Shown one piece after another: positions 54,959-63,543 of a stretch of DNA of 64,000 nucleotides. A program made the translations under genes and the position numbers. Source of the stretch: Mangrovibacterium sp041596335 (GTDB lineage: Bacteria > Bacteroidota > Bacteroidia > Bacteroidales > Prolixibacteraceae); NCBI RefSeq assembly GCF_041596335.1, contig NZ_JBFHIT010000014.1:18602-82601 (forward strand), in the 5' to 3' direction. Within the stretch, counting starts at the first letter, position 1. Each line of letters starts with the position of its first letter. The notes beneath the pieces were generated by a model that made no database searches, was not told the DNA's origin, and saw nothing but the letters and a program-made list of their open reading frames with translations.

Positions 54959-55972
54959 ATGAACATAAAAGAACACCAACAAACCGAATTTCCGTCCTGG
55001 GGAGAGCTCACCAAACGAATGGAAGTTTACAGCAAATCGGAAATAAGTAAAAGTATTTGGCAGATCGTAAACTCCTTTGTTCCTTATCTTGTCACTTGGG
55101 GGTTGATTATATACAGTTTGTCAATCAGTTATTGGATCACTGCTTTCCTTATTGTGTTGGCTGCCGGATTTCTCGTTCGCATGTTTATTATTTTTCACGA
55201 TTGTGGACACGGTTCTTTTTTCAACTCTAAAAAAGCGAATACCATTGTGGGAATGACCTTTGGGATTCTGGCTTTCACGCCCTATTACAAATGGCATCGG
55301 CAGCATATGGATCATCATGCAACGGTTGGAAATTTGGATAACCGAGGGCGCGGAGATGTGTGGGTGATGACCCGCGAAGAGTATAAAGCCGCTACAAAAT
55401 GGGAGCGTATAAAATACCGGATTTACCGGAACCCGTTCTCTATTTTTGGCGTCGGGTCGTTGTTTTTGTTTTTGATTCAGAATCGGTTTACCCGAAAAGA
55501 TATGCCCCGAAAAGACAAGTTGAATGTTTATTTTACAAACCTGATGCTGTTGTTGCTTTTTGTTGTAATGGGCTTGCTTATCGGCTTTACAACTTTTATA
55601 ATCCTCCAGCTTTCCATTCTTTATGTTGCCGCTATTGGTGGTTTATGGTTGTTTTATCTGCAACATCAATATCCCGATGTTAGCTGGTTTAGAGCGAAAG
55701 ATTGGGATTTTCGGACTGTAGCCATAAACGGGAGTTCATACATTAAGTTTCCAAAGTTGCTGCAATGGTTTTCCGGCAATATCGGTTTTCATCATATCCA
55801 TCACTTAAATCCCCGGATTCCAAACTATAATCTGGAGCGGTGTTTCAAAGAAAATGAGATCTTTCAGAACGTTCCGCCCGTTACTTTTATCGGAAGCTTG
55901 AAGTCGCTGAAACTGAGGCTTTGGGACGAAAAGTTGCATCGAATGGTGTCCATTGGTGGTAACCCTGTTTAG
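54959..55972 (+). CDS. Membrane fatty acid desaturase
   Basis: 337-aa integral membrane di-iron desaturase. The three His boxes are HDCGH (80-84), HMDHH (116-120) and HHIHH in GFHHIHHLNPRIPNYNLERC. About four to five helices are visible. It introduces a double bond into acyl chains for membrane fluidity. Convergent with menE, stop to stop 6 bases apart. No desaturase regulator nearby. Confidence 0.9.
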   Translation: MNIKEHQQTEFPSWGELTKRMEVYSKSEISKSIWQIVNSFVPYLVTWGLIIYSLSISYWITAFLIVLAAGFLVRMFIIFHDCGHGSFFNSKKANTIVGMTFGILAFTPYYKWHRQHMDHHATVGNLDNRGRGDVWVMTREEYKAATKWERIKYRIYRNPFSIFGVGSLFLFLIQNRFTRKDMPRKDKLNVYFTNLMLLLLFVVMGLLIGFTTFIILQLSILYVAAIGGLWLFYLQHQYPDVSWFRAKDWDFRTVAINGSSYIKFPKLLQWFSGNIGFHHIHHLNPRIPNYNLERCFKENEIFQNVPPVTFIGSLKSLKLRLWDEKLHRMVSIGGNPV

Positions 55973-55978
55973 CGTTGG

Positions 55979-57019
55979 TTAAACAGGCAGGCGCCTTAGT
56001 TTGCCATTCTCCGTTCGTGGAAGTTTACGTATGAAAATAATTTCGCGTGGCTGCTCGTATTTTTCCAGCCTTTCCCGGCAAATTTTAGTCAGTTCACTTA
56101 TTTGGGTTGAATTTTCTTCACCTTCAACCACTAAAACAAGTTGTTGCCCCAATGATTGGTGTGGCCTGGAGGTGATGTAAAATGGCAGAAGGATGTCGCT
56201 TTCCAGCTTTTTCTCCAATTCTTCGGGCGAAAATTTAAGCCCGCCCGAAATGATTCGGTTGTCGGCTCGCCCGAGAATGCGAAAGGTGTTTTCATCCTGC
56301 AAATCAGCCAGATCGTTTGTTTGCAAAAAGCCGTCTTTCAATCCGGGCATTTCAATCCGGAGGCAGCGTTCGCTGTTTACACTAATCCGAATGCCGTCCA
56401 GACAGTGGTAATACTCGTCTTTGCCCCCGCCATTGAGTTGGCGCAGGGCGATGTGGGTCGCTGTTTCGGTCATGGCATAGCTCGAAAAGCAAGTGGTGCC
56501 GATTGCCTGTAGCTTATCCTCGGTTGGCGCGGGAATGGCAGAACCGCCAATCAATAAAAATTTCAGATTCCAGCTTTCTAAATCCAAACACTTCACAACT
56601 TGGTTGATCACCATCGCGGCAAATTTAAAATGAAGGTCTGACTGCAAAATTTCGAAGTTCGACGATGGGTCGATAACGTACAGATCCAGCTTTCCGATCA
56701 GCGCACGAACAACCATCAACTTTCCGGCAATAAATCGGCAGGGGAGGCAATGTAAAATCCGGTCGCCTTCTTTTAGGTCGAAAAATGAAATTGTGCGCAG
56801 GGCACTGTCTGCAACGAAATCCTTCTGAAGTCTGATGGTTTTGGGTTCACCGGTGCTGCCCGATGTTGTCACTTCAATGTAATCCCGATCGTTGTACCAC
56901 TCTGTCAGAAAATCCAGCCAGTCGCGCTCCCAACCTATCGTGCTTTCGCAATTGGCAAGCAGGCTTTCAACCTTTGTTGGTTGACCGTTTACGGTGATAT
57001 GGGAGGGAAATAGTTTCAA
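55979..57019 (-). CDS. menE: o-succinylbenzoate-CoA ligase
   Basis: ANL-superfamily AMP-binding enzyme that activates o-succinylbenzoate in menaquinone synthesis. 346 aa, shorter than the usual ~450 but typical of Bacteroidota MenE, which lacks part of the N-terminus. It shows VTTSGSTGEPKTIRLQK (P-loop), SYAMTETATHIALR and ILGRADNRIISGG. The catalytic Lys of the C-terminal domain is in LPRTENGKLRRL. The start is TTG at 57019, as no ATG suits. It is the last gene of the men operon. Confidence 0.9.
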   Translation of the reverse strand: MKLFPSHITVNGQPTKVESLLANCESTIGWERDWLDFLTEWYNDRDYIEVTTSGSTGEPKTIRLQKDFVADSALRTISFFDLKEGDRILHCLPCRFIAGKLMVVRALIGKLDLYVIDPSSNFEILQSDLHFKFAAMVINQVVKCLDLESWNLKFLLIGGSAIPAPTEDKLQAIGTTCFSSYAMTETATHIALRQLNGGGKDEYYHCLDGIRISVNSERCLRIEMPGLKDGFLQTNDLADLQDENTFRILGRADNRIISGGLKFSPEELEKKLESDILLPFYITSRPHQSLGQQLVLVVEGEENSTQISELTKICRERLEKYEQPREIIFIRKLPRTENGKLRRLPV

Positions 57020-57047
57020 CTTTAAGATTCTAAATTTTAAGTTTCAG

Positions 57048-57119
57048 CGTCATTCTGGGCTTGTTTTGCAATCTGTCGCCAGTTTCGTATAATCCTGAAA
57101 TGAATTCAGGGTAACAACG
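57048..57119. repeat. Imperfect palindromic repeat in the menC-menE gap
   Basis: CGTCATTCTGGGCTTGTTTT on the left and AATCCTGAAATGAATTCAGG plus GTAACAACG on the right form an imperfect inverted pair. It resembles the degenerate CGTCATTCTGAACTTG... / ...CAAGTTCAGAATGACG interspersed repeats that I recall from Bacteroidota genomes. Confidence 0.55.
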
Positions 57120-57133
57120 ACCGACGAAATCCT

Positions 57134-58159
57134 TTAAAGGTCGAAACCCTTTGCGGGGTCAAACCAAAGCTGCTCGCCACGAATTTCGAGTGGCGAATCA
57201 ATATTGTTGGTGAACAATTGCCCCGTGCCCAATCCCTGATACGTTCGTGCATTTTTTGAAAAAGCCCATTGTGCAATGGCATTCAGTCCAATGTTCGACT
57301 CCAGGTAGGAGGTGATCCACCAACCGATGTTCCGTTCTTTGGCCAGTTCAATCCATTCATCGCAGCCCGACAATCCACCGTGTAAGCTGGGCTTCAATAT
57401 CAGGTACTGCGGACGAATCATATCCAGTAGCAATTGCTTGTCTTCGTGTTTGTTAATGCCGATCAGCTCTTCGTCCAGCGCGATGGGGATCGGCGTGTCG
57501 TCGCATAGCTTGGCCATGTCGGCCCAGCGTCCGGCCACGATTGGTTGTTCAATAGAATGAAGGTTGAACTCGGCCAGCTGCTGCAGTTTCTCTTTTGCTT
57601 CATCAACTTTAAAAGCGCCATTCGCATCAACACGCAACGTTACCTGTTCGCTTGAGTAGCGTTTGCGGATAAACCTTAGCAGATCCAGTTCCCGACCAAA
57701 ATCGATGGCGCCAATTTTTAGTTTGATGCACCGATATCCTTCGTTTAGTTTCGCTTCAATTTGGCTCTGCATGGTTTCGGCGTCGTTCATCCATATTAAA
57801 CCATTAATCGGGATTCCGGCTTTGCCGGCTGTAAAAGCCGACGGGAATAGCAGGTGATGGCCGCCATTTCGCAAGTCGAGCAAGGCCGTTTCCAGTGCAA
57901 ATCGTAAGGATGGGTAGTCAATGAGCAATTCCCTGTTTTCCTCGAAATACAAGGGATCGGAGCAAACATCTTCGATCATGTAGTCAACTTGTTCCGGCGT
58001 TTCAATGCTCAATCCCGGAAGCGGAGCGCATTCGCCAACGCCGGTTGTTCCAGCTTCTTCCAGATATAGGTACCACACCGTTCGTGTTTTGAGCACCCCG
58101 CGCGAAGTTCCGGAGGGCTGCTTAAATTCCAGTTCGTGTTTTTTGAAATAGCCAATCAT
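57134..58159 (-). CDS. menC: o-succinylbenzoate synthase
   Basis: Enolase-superfamily dehydratase converting SHCHC to o-succinylbenzoate. 341 aa. The catalytic lysines are Lys146/Lys148 (CIKLKIG) and Lys256 (ILKPSLHGG). Metal ligands are Asp178 (RVDANGAF), Glu204 (IEQP) and Asp229 (ALDEEL). Its start overlaps the menA stop in an ATGA (4 bases), so translation is coupled. Confidence 0.94.
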   Translation of the reverse strand: MIGYFKKHELEFKQPSGTSRGVLKTRTVWYLYLEEAGTTGVGECAPLPGLSIETPEQVDYMIEDVCSDPLYFEENRELLIDYPSLRFALETALLDLRNGGHHLLFPSAFTAGKAGIPINGLIWMNDAETMQSQIEAKLNEGYRCIKLKIGAIDFGRELDLLRFIRKRYSSEQVTLRVDANGAFKVDEAKEKLQQLAEFNLHSIEQPIVAGRWADMAKLCDDTPIPIALDEELIGINKHEDKQLLLDMIRPQYLILKPSLHGGLSGCDEWIELAKERNIGWWITSYLESNIGLNAIAQWAFSKNARTYQGLGTGQLFTNNIDSPLEIRGEQLWFDPAKGFDL

Positions 58160-59067
58160 AGAATGCTGAAGATTAACCCGACCGAAAAAAGCAGGGTGAA
58201 AGCCAACGTAGCGAGTGCAAGCCGTTTGAGAAAAGGGTCGAGCATTCGATCTTCATTGGTGGAGTAAATTTTTATCAGATCGATAATGAAAAGTGGGAGA
58301 ACCAGCACAAACAGCCATTGCCACATTGTTTCTTGTTGGTGCAAGGTAAAGATGATGGCGGCCAACCATCCCCATAGAATGATGGCGGTGTGATAGATTC
58401 GGCTGTTACGGGCACCCATTTTCACGGCCATGGTTATTTTTCCCGAATGCCGATCGTTTTCAATGTCGCGCATGTTGTTTAAATTGAGTACCCCGGCGCT
58501 GAAAAAGCCCATGCTGACGGCTGGCAGAACAATCGCTGTTTCCACAAAGTTGGCGTGCAGAAAGAAGACGCCAATTACCGGTAGTAAACCAAAAAACAGG
58601 AACACCGACAGGTCGCCCAATCCAATGTATCCGTATGATTTTTTTCCGGCAGTGTAGAAATATGCTGCCAGCAAGGCAAGTATTCCCAAGCCGATAAAAC
58701 CGAAAAAGGCGATCTTGCAAAATTGCCAGGTTCCGGCATAAACCAAGGCAATGCCCAGTAGAAAGCTGAGGCCACCAACAACGAACATCCCTCTTTTCAT
58801 TTCCGCAGGTTGAATTTCGCCCCCCTGCATGGTTCGGGTTGGCCCCAGTCGTTGGTGGTTGTCCGTTCCTTTCTGGAAATCGCCGTAATCGTTGGCAAAG
58901 TTCGAGAATACCTGTATGAGTGTGGCGGTTAATATCGCCAAAACAAAAACGCTGAGGTTGAACGCGCCGTAAAAGGCTGCCAATGCCGAGCCCATTAAAA
59001 TGCCCGACAAAGCCAGGGGCAAAGTGCGCAGCCTGGCTGCTTTAATCCAACTTTTGGGTGTTGCCAT
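58156..59067 (-). CDS. menA: 1,4-dihydroxy-2-naphthoate polyprenyltransferase
   Basis: 303-aa UbiA-family integral membrane prenyltransferase. The Asp-rich site is NFANDYGDFQKGTDN (Asp60, Asp63, Asp69) and the second is NMRDIENDRHSGK. About nine helices. It joins the polyprenyl tail to DHNA to give demethylmenaquinone. The 126-base gap to menB contains a palindromic repeat. Confidence 0.94.
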   Translation of the reverse strand: MATPKSWIKAARLRTLPLALSGILMGSALAAFYGAFNLSVFVLAILTATLIQVFSNFANDYGDFQKGTDNHQRLGPTRTMQGGEIQPAEMKRGMFVVGGLSFLLGIALVYAGTWQFCKIAFFGFIGLGILALLAAYFYTAGKKSYGYIGLGDLSVFLFFGLLPVIGVFFLHANFVETAIVLPAVSMGFFSAGVLNLNNMRDIENDRHSGKITMAVKMGARNSRIYHTAIILWGWLAAIIFTLHQQETMWQWLFVLVLPLFIIDLIKIYSTNEDRMLDPFLKRLALATLAFTLLFSVGLIFSIL

Positions 59068-59086
59068 ACTGGAAATGTTTCAGAGC

Positions 59087-59159
59087 GCGTCATTGGCAGC
59101 GAAGCGAAGCAATTTGTTCTGACAAGATTGCTTCAGTTGTTCCTCCTTGCCAATGACGC
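59087..59159. repeat. Interspersed palindromic repeat in the menA-menB gap
   Basis: Perfect 12-base outer arms GCGTCATTGGCA (59087-59098) and TGCCAATGACGC (59148-59159), with inner arms GAAGCAAT (59106-59113) and ATTGCTTC (59127-59134). The left arm looks 6 bases shorter than the right. It matches the CGTCATTG...GAAGCAAT... type of interspersed repeat seen in many Bacteroidota. Confidence 0.8.
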
Positions 59160-59193
59160 AACTACCGTTTTTTAGTGAATCCTTTCGCGTGAA

Positions 59194-60018
59194 TCAAGGA
59201 AATTTTGGATACTTCTGGAAATCGGGTTTGCGTTTTTCAAGAAATGCGTGTTTGCCTTCCTGTGCTTCTTCAGTCAGGTAATACAGTAAGGTCGCGTTTC
59301 CGGCAAACTCCTGAATCCCGATTTGTCCATCAAGCTCTGCATTCAATCCGAGTTTCAGCATGCGTAAAGCCAATGGGCTGTGTTCCTGCATTTTTTGTGC
59401 CCAGGCAACCACTTCGTCTTCCAGTTGATCGAGCGGCACAACTTTGTTGACCAGCCCCATTTCAAGTGCCTCGGCAGCAGAATATTGGCGGCACATGAAC
59501 CAGATTTCGCGGGCTTTCTTTTGCCCCACGATGCTGGCCAGATACGATGAACCTAAACCGGCATCGAAACTACCGACTTTGGGGCCGGTTTGTCCGAAGA
59601 TGGCATTTTCGCTGGCAATACTAATGTCGCAAACAACGTGCAGCACGTGTCCGCCGCCAATGGCAAAGCCATTCACCATAGCAATAACCGGTTTGGGCAT
59701 ACTGCGGATTTGCTTCTGCACTTCGAGAATGTTGAGGCGTGGGATTCCGTTTTCGTCAATGTATCCGCCTGTTCCTTTCACATTTTGGTCGCCACCCGAA
59801 CAAAAAGCTTTATCGCCGGCGCCCGTCAGCACAATCACATTAATGTGCTGATCTTCGCGGCAAATATGCAGCGCGTCGATAATGTTGTTCACCGTTGTTG
59901 GGCGAAAGGCGTTGCGCACCTGCTCGCGGTTGATCGTGATTTTTCCAATCCCATCATAGTAGTCGAAGAAAATATCTTCGTATTCTTTAATGGTTTCCCA
60001 TTTTCTTGTTGTGCTCAT
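59194..60018 (-). CDS. menB: 1,4-dihydroxy-2-naphthoyl-CoA synthase
   Basis: Crotonase-fold Dieckmann-type cyclase turning o-succinylbenzoyl-CoA into DHNA-CoA. 274 aa. It shows FYDGIGKITINREQVRNAFRP, LTGAGDKAFCSGGDQ and VNGFAIGGGHVLH (oxyanion loop), with QTGPKVGSFDAG, and the C-terminal FLEKRKPDFQKYP typical of MenB. Between menA and menD. Confidence 0.96.
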   Translation of the reverse strand: MSTTRKWETIKEYEDIFFDYYDGIGKITINREQVRNAFRPTTVNNIIDALHICREDQHINVIVLTGAGDKAFCSGGDQNVKGTGGYIDENGIPRLNILEVQKQIRSMPKPVIAMVNGFAIGGGHVLHVVCDISIASENAIFGQTGPKVGSFDAGLGSSYLASIVGQKKAREIWFMCRQYSAAEALEMGLVNKVVPLDQLEDEVVAWAQKMQEHSPLALRMLKLGLNAELDGQIGIQEFAGNATLLYYLTEEAQEGKHAFLEKRKPDFQKYPKFP

Positions 60019-60094
60019 ACTATCTTTTGTTTTTTGTTATCTCTATTTAAAGTTCCCTATTCGGAATGTCAAGTTTTTTTTCAGGTCAGTCCGC

Positions 60095-61777
60095 TCATGA
60101 TTTCACAAACTTAAATAAGCTTCGGAATGTTTCCGTGTTTACTTCAGCATCGGTGAAGATTTCCAGCAATGCCGGGCCTTCGGTTTCCGGTGAGTAAAAG
60201 TCTGTCAATGTATTAGCCAGCTCATTTGCGTTTTCAGCTTTAAAATAATTCAGTCCGAATGTTTTGGCAATGCCTTCAGCCTTGAATTTGTTTTCGGTGA
60301 AAAAGTGTTCTTTGAACGCCGGCGATTCACCCGGGCCTTTGATCAGACTAAAAATATTGCCGCCCCGATTGTTGATCACAATCACCCGAAAATTGTTTCC
60401 CAGGTAATTGTTCCACAGCGCATTCGAGTCGTAAAAAAACGACAGATCACCCAAAATGATTGTGTTCAAACGCTCGGACTCGTGGGCAAAGCCAACAGCT
60501 GTCGACAACGATCCGTCGATACCGCTTGTGCCTCGGTTGCCAAAATAATGAGCATCGTGTACCGCGTCGCAAATTAGTCCGTAACGCACAGGGGTGCTGT
60601 TCCCCAGGTGAATGACTGAATTTTCAGGAATGGCTTTTCTTATTTGATCAAAGACAGTCAGATCCGAGAATGATGCCTCGGATATATATTGATCGCGCAG
60701 CCGATTGACCTGCGTTTCTTTGTTCTTCCAAAGTTGTAAATAAGCTTTCTCTTTCGTTTCCAGCTTGGGTTGAATGAGCTCAAAGAAATCTGCAGCATCA
60801 ATTTTTACGACCTGCGTGAGCGATTGATAGGTATCGAAATGTTCGCCCGATAAACTCAAATGCCAATGTTGTTGTGCTTTGTTTTTCCGCAGAAATTGTT
60901 TCAGCGATTTCGAAACGTATTGGCCGCCAAATGAAATTAGCAGGTCGGGTTGAAAATCTTCCGGCGCATCTTCCAGAATGGCCGCCATCATACAGTCAAT
61001 ATTTCCGCAGAAATTCGGATCATTCAGATTTGCCAGATGCTCTCTCAATACAACCGCTCCGGTTTTTTCGCTGATTGTCGAAAGCAGGTTTTCAAGTCCC
61101 GGATTCGGAACTGACTGCCCGGCGAGAATCAACACCTTGGCCGAGTGGTTGAAGGCGAAAGCGAGATTGTCGATTGTGTTTTCGCTTAACGTTGAAGCAA
61201 CTTCGGTTTCTTCAATCACTTTAATTGGAGACAAAGGCTCGTTCAGCAGGTCGTGCAGCGACTCTTCCAGTGGGATATTAAGATGGATTGGCGCCGGTGT
61301 TCCGGAAACAGCCAGATTCAGGCATTCGTTGATTTCGCGGGCTGCAAACCAGAGTTCTTTTTCCGATTCACCAAGTGGCAGACAAATCTCTTTCTTTGTG
61401 AAATTTTGGTAGATTCCCTGCTGGCGGATGCACTGACTTTCAGCCTGATCGATCCAGTAGTCCGGACGATCGGCCGTCAAAACGATCAACGGTACATTCA
61501 TATAAAATGCTTCCGCAACGGCAGGAGTATAGTTTAGCGTGGCCGTGCCCGAGCTACAAACAATGACTACCGGCTTTTGCTTGGCTTGCGATAGGCCCAT
61601 GGCAAAGTAGGCAGCACTGCGCTCGTCGACAATCGTTCGGCAGTTGAATAAACCACTTCCGGCAAAGGTGTGTGTTAGCGGGCCGTTGCGCGAACCGGGA
61701 GAAATGATGACATCATCAATTCCTTTCGCCAGAAGCAGCGAAGCCAGCTGCTGGATGTGTTTCTTGGTTGAAATCAT
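60095..61777 (-). CDS. menD: SEPHCHC synthase
   Basis: ThDP enzyme joining 2-oxoglutarate to isochorismate, the committed step of classical menaquinone synthesis. From the ATG at 61777 it is 560 aa. It shows IISPGSRNGPLTHTF, VDERSAAYFAMGL, ICSSGTATLNYTPAVAEA, ILGDLSFFYDSNALWN (ThDP GDG-like motif) and VINNRGGNIF. An upstream in-frame extension to 61876 is inside menF. Its first 62 bases overlap the menF 3' end. Confidence 0.95.
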   Translation of the reverse strand: MISTKKHIQQLASLLLAKGIDDVIISPGSRNGPLTHTFAGSGLFNCRTIVDERSAAYFAMGLSQAKQKPVVIVCSSGTATLNYTPAVAEAFYMNVPLIVLTADRPDYWIDQAESQCIRQQGIYQNFTKKEICLPLGESEKELWFAAREINECLNLAVSGTPAPIHLNIPLEESLHDLLNEPLSPIKVIEETEVASTLSENTIDNLAFAFNHSAKVLILAGQSVPNPGLENLLSTISEKTGAVVLREHLANLNDPNFCGNIDCMMAAILEDAPEDFQPDLLISFGGQYVSKSLKQFLRKNKAQQHWHLSLSGEHFDTYQSLTQVVKIDAADFFELIQPKLETKEKAYLQLWKNKETQVNRLRDQYISEASFSDLTVFDQIRKAIPENSVIHLGNSTPVRYGLICDAVHDAHYFGNRGTSGIDGSLSTAVGFAHESERLNTIILGDLSFFYDSNALWNNYLGNNFRVIVINNRGGNIFSLIKGPGESPAFKEHFFTENKFKAEGIAKTFGLNYFKAENANELANTLTDFYSPETEGPALLEIFTDAEVNTETFRSLFKFVKS

Positions 61778-62888
61778 TTTTTTGAACAGCGTTGATAGCG
61801 GATAATAAGGTTGTTGCTTTTTTCTTTGTTTCTTCCCATTCTTCTGCCGGAACCGAACGTCCGGTAATTCCTCCACCGGTATAAAGCATATAGCTTTCGG
61901 GGGTTATTTCCATGCAGCGCAAATTTACAAATAATCTAATGCACTCGTTCATCCGCCAGGGACCAAGGTAGCCGGTGTAGTACCGACGGCGATGCCTCTC
62001 GATGGTGGAAATAAAACGATCGGCTTTTGATTTTGGCAACCCACAAACAGCGGGAGTAGGATGCAGCTCCGCAATGAAGTTTCCGAGCTGTGCGTCAACC
62101 TTTTTGGCCGCGAATGTGAAGCTGGTTTTCAGGTGCGCTACGCGGCCGCTTTCAAGTGTCTCCGGGCCTTGTGTTGTATAGGGGTGTATTTTGAATTTGA
62201 AAAACAGGTCGAGCATGTATCGCGAAACGAACGCTTGTTCTTCAATATCTTTGGTTTGCCAACTGTAGTCCGAGTCATCGCGGCGCGATTGTGTTCCGGC
62301 CAGCGACACCGTTTCCAGCGCTTTGCCTTTCGACTGCAGCAGCACCTCGGGAGTAGCGCCCATCCATAAGCCGGCTTTGGGTAAATTTACCAAATAAACC
62401 ATGGCGTTTGGTGTTTGCTTGCGCAACCGGACATAGAGTTTGCCGATCGATTCGTGACCACGCTTTTGCGGAACTATGCGTGAAACAATAACCTTGGATA
62501 GTTTTGTTTTTTGAATCACCCGTACCGTTTCTGCTATATCGTTCAAATAGTCCTGCTCGGTGATGATATGAAAGTCGATATGATTTTTAATGTTGGGTTG
62601 AACTGCCGGAAGATCGTTTAAATTAAAGTTTGCAACAGCTGTTTCGTCCCGGAGGTAAATCTTCGGTTTTAGAAGCATCAGGGGTGAGTCGGGTTCTATT
62701 CGAAACGGGGCAAATACAAAACCCTCCTGACCGTTTAATTGGTTAAAGTCCTTCAGCTCCAGAATATCCTCCGGATCACCAATCATGATTTCAGGTGTTG
62801 AGTCGCCAGGTGCAGACCAAGCGGCAAAAGGCCTGTTCGTTTGAATAAGTTGGTCGAAAAATGTCGTATAGAGTTCCCCTTTAACCAT
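61716..62888 (-). CDS. menF: Isochorismate synthase
   Basis: Chorismate-binding family enzyme that isomerises chorismate to isochorismate for MenD. 390 aa. The conserved region is KVIVSRIVPQK, WMGATPEVLLQ, SLAGTQSRRDD, ELHPTPAVCGLPK and YTGYLGPW. Its start overlaps the upstream thioesterase stop by 8 bases and its 3' end overlaps menD by 62 bases. A role in siderophore synthesis is less likely in a complete men cluster. Confidence 0.93.
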   Translation of the reverse strand: MVKGELYTTFFDQLIQTNRPFAAWSAPGDSTPEIMIGDPEDILELKDFNQLNGQEGFVFAPFRIEPDSPLMLLKPKIYLRDETAVANFNLNDLPAVQPNIKNHIDFHIITEQDYLNDIAETVRVIQKTKLSKVIVSRIVPQKRGHESIGKLYVRLRKQTPNAMVYLVNLPKAGLWMGATPEVLLQSKGKALETVSLAGTQSRRDDSDYSWQTKDIEEQAFVSRYMLDLFFKFKIHPYTTQGPETLESGRVAHLKTSFTFAAKKVDAQLGNFIAELHPTPAVCGLPKSKADRFISTIERHRRRYYTGYLGPWRMNECIRLFVNLRCMEITPESYMLYTGGGITGRSVPAEEWEETKKKATTLLSAINAVQKNDFNQETHPAAGFAASGERN

Positions 62889-63315
62889 TCTTTTTTACAA
62901 TCATATTAGTCACTCGAATTGTTGATACCAAGCGACCCTCTTTGTTGGTTATGTCAACATTCCAAACATGAGTTTGGTTTCCCTGATGGACGATTTTTGC
63001 CGTTGCGTAAACCGATCCTTCCCGCACACTGCCGGTGTGGCTACCGTTTATTTGTATGCCACGCACGTCAAACAGAGCCATGTCAACCAGTAGCATACTT
63101 CCCAGGCCGGCCATTGTTTCAGCCAGCGCCAGACTCGACCCGCCATGCAAAATGCCATCGGGGCGAGTGGTTTTTGAACAGACCGGCATGCTCGCGTGAA
63201 CTTCACCCGATCCGATTTTTTCGATTTTAATAGCCAGACTGCCGATCAGGCTGTGTTGCATAGCCTGATTGAGAATGTCTACCGGAGTATCAATATTTAA
63301 AAGACTAAAATCCAT
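62881..63315 (-). CDS. Hotdog-fold thioesterase, probable DHNA-CoA thioesterase
   Basis: 144-aa hotdog protein of the PaaI/YbgC-like acyl-CoA thioesterase type: RPDGILHGGSSLALAETMAGLGS is the conserved helix with the catalytic Glu/Asp-region. Position as first gene of the men operon suggests it is MenI, the hydrolase of 1,4-dihydroxy-2-naphthoyl-CoA, the step between MenB and MenA. This is inference from context; the sequence alone says only PaaI-like thioesterase. Confidence 0.82.
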   Translation of the reverse strand: MDFSLLNIDTPVDILNQAMQHSLIGSLAIKIEKIGSGEVHASMPVCSKTTRPDGILHGGSSLALAETMAGLGSMLLVDMALFDVRGIQINGSHTGSVREGSVYATAKIVHQGNQTHVWNVDITNKEGRLVSTIRVTNMIVKKNG

Positions 63316-63543
63316 TTTCTGATTGTCAAATTGAAGCCCTAAAATAGCGTTAACTTTTTATTTTAGGAAGGTTTTCAATCCATATTTGCCCGAAACCCAA
63401 AGGGGAGAGAAGGATCCGGAAATCAGATGGCTGTAAATTGAAGTCGAACAGAGAGGGCGGATGATATTGCCTGATGGAATGATCGCTGACAGATTAGAGG
63501 TGAAAACTGCTTTTTCCGCAACCAAAAACATACGAAAGCGGCC

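Noticed and set aside
57048..59159. Palindromic repeats as a CRISPR array or IS inverted ends
   Set aside because: Only two unlike elements, no spacers, and no transposase between them.
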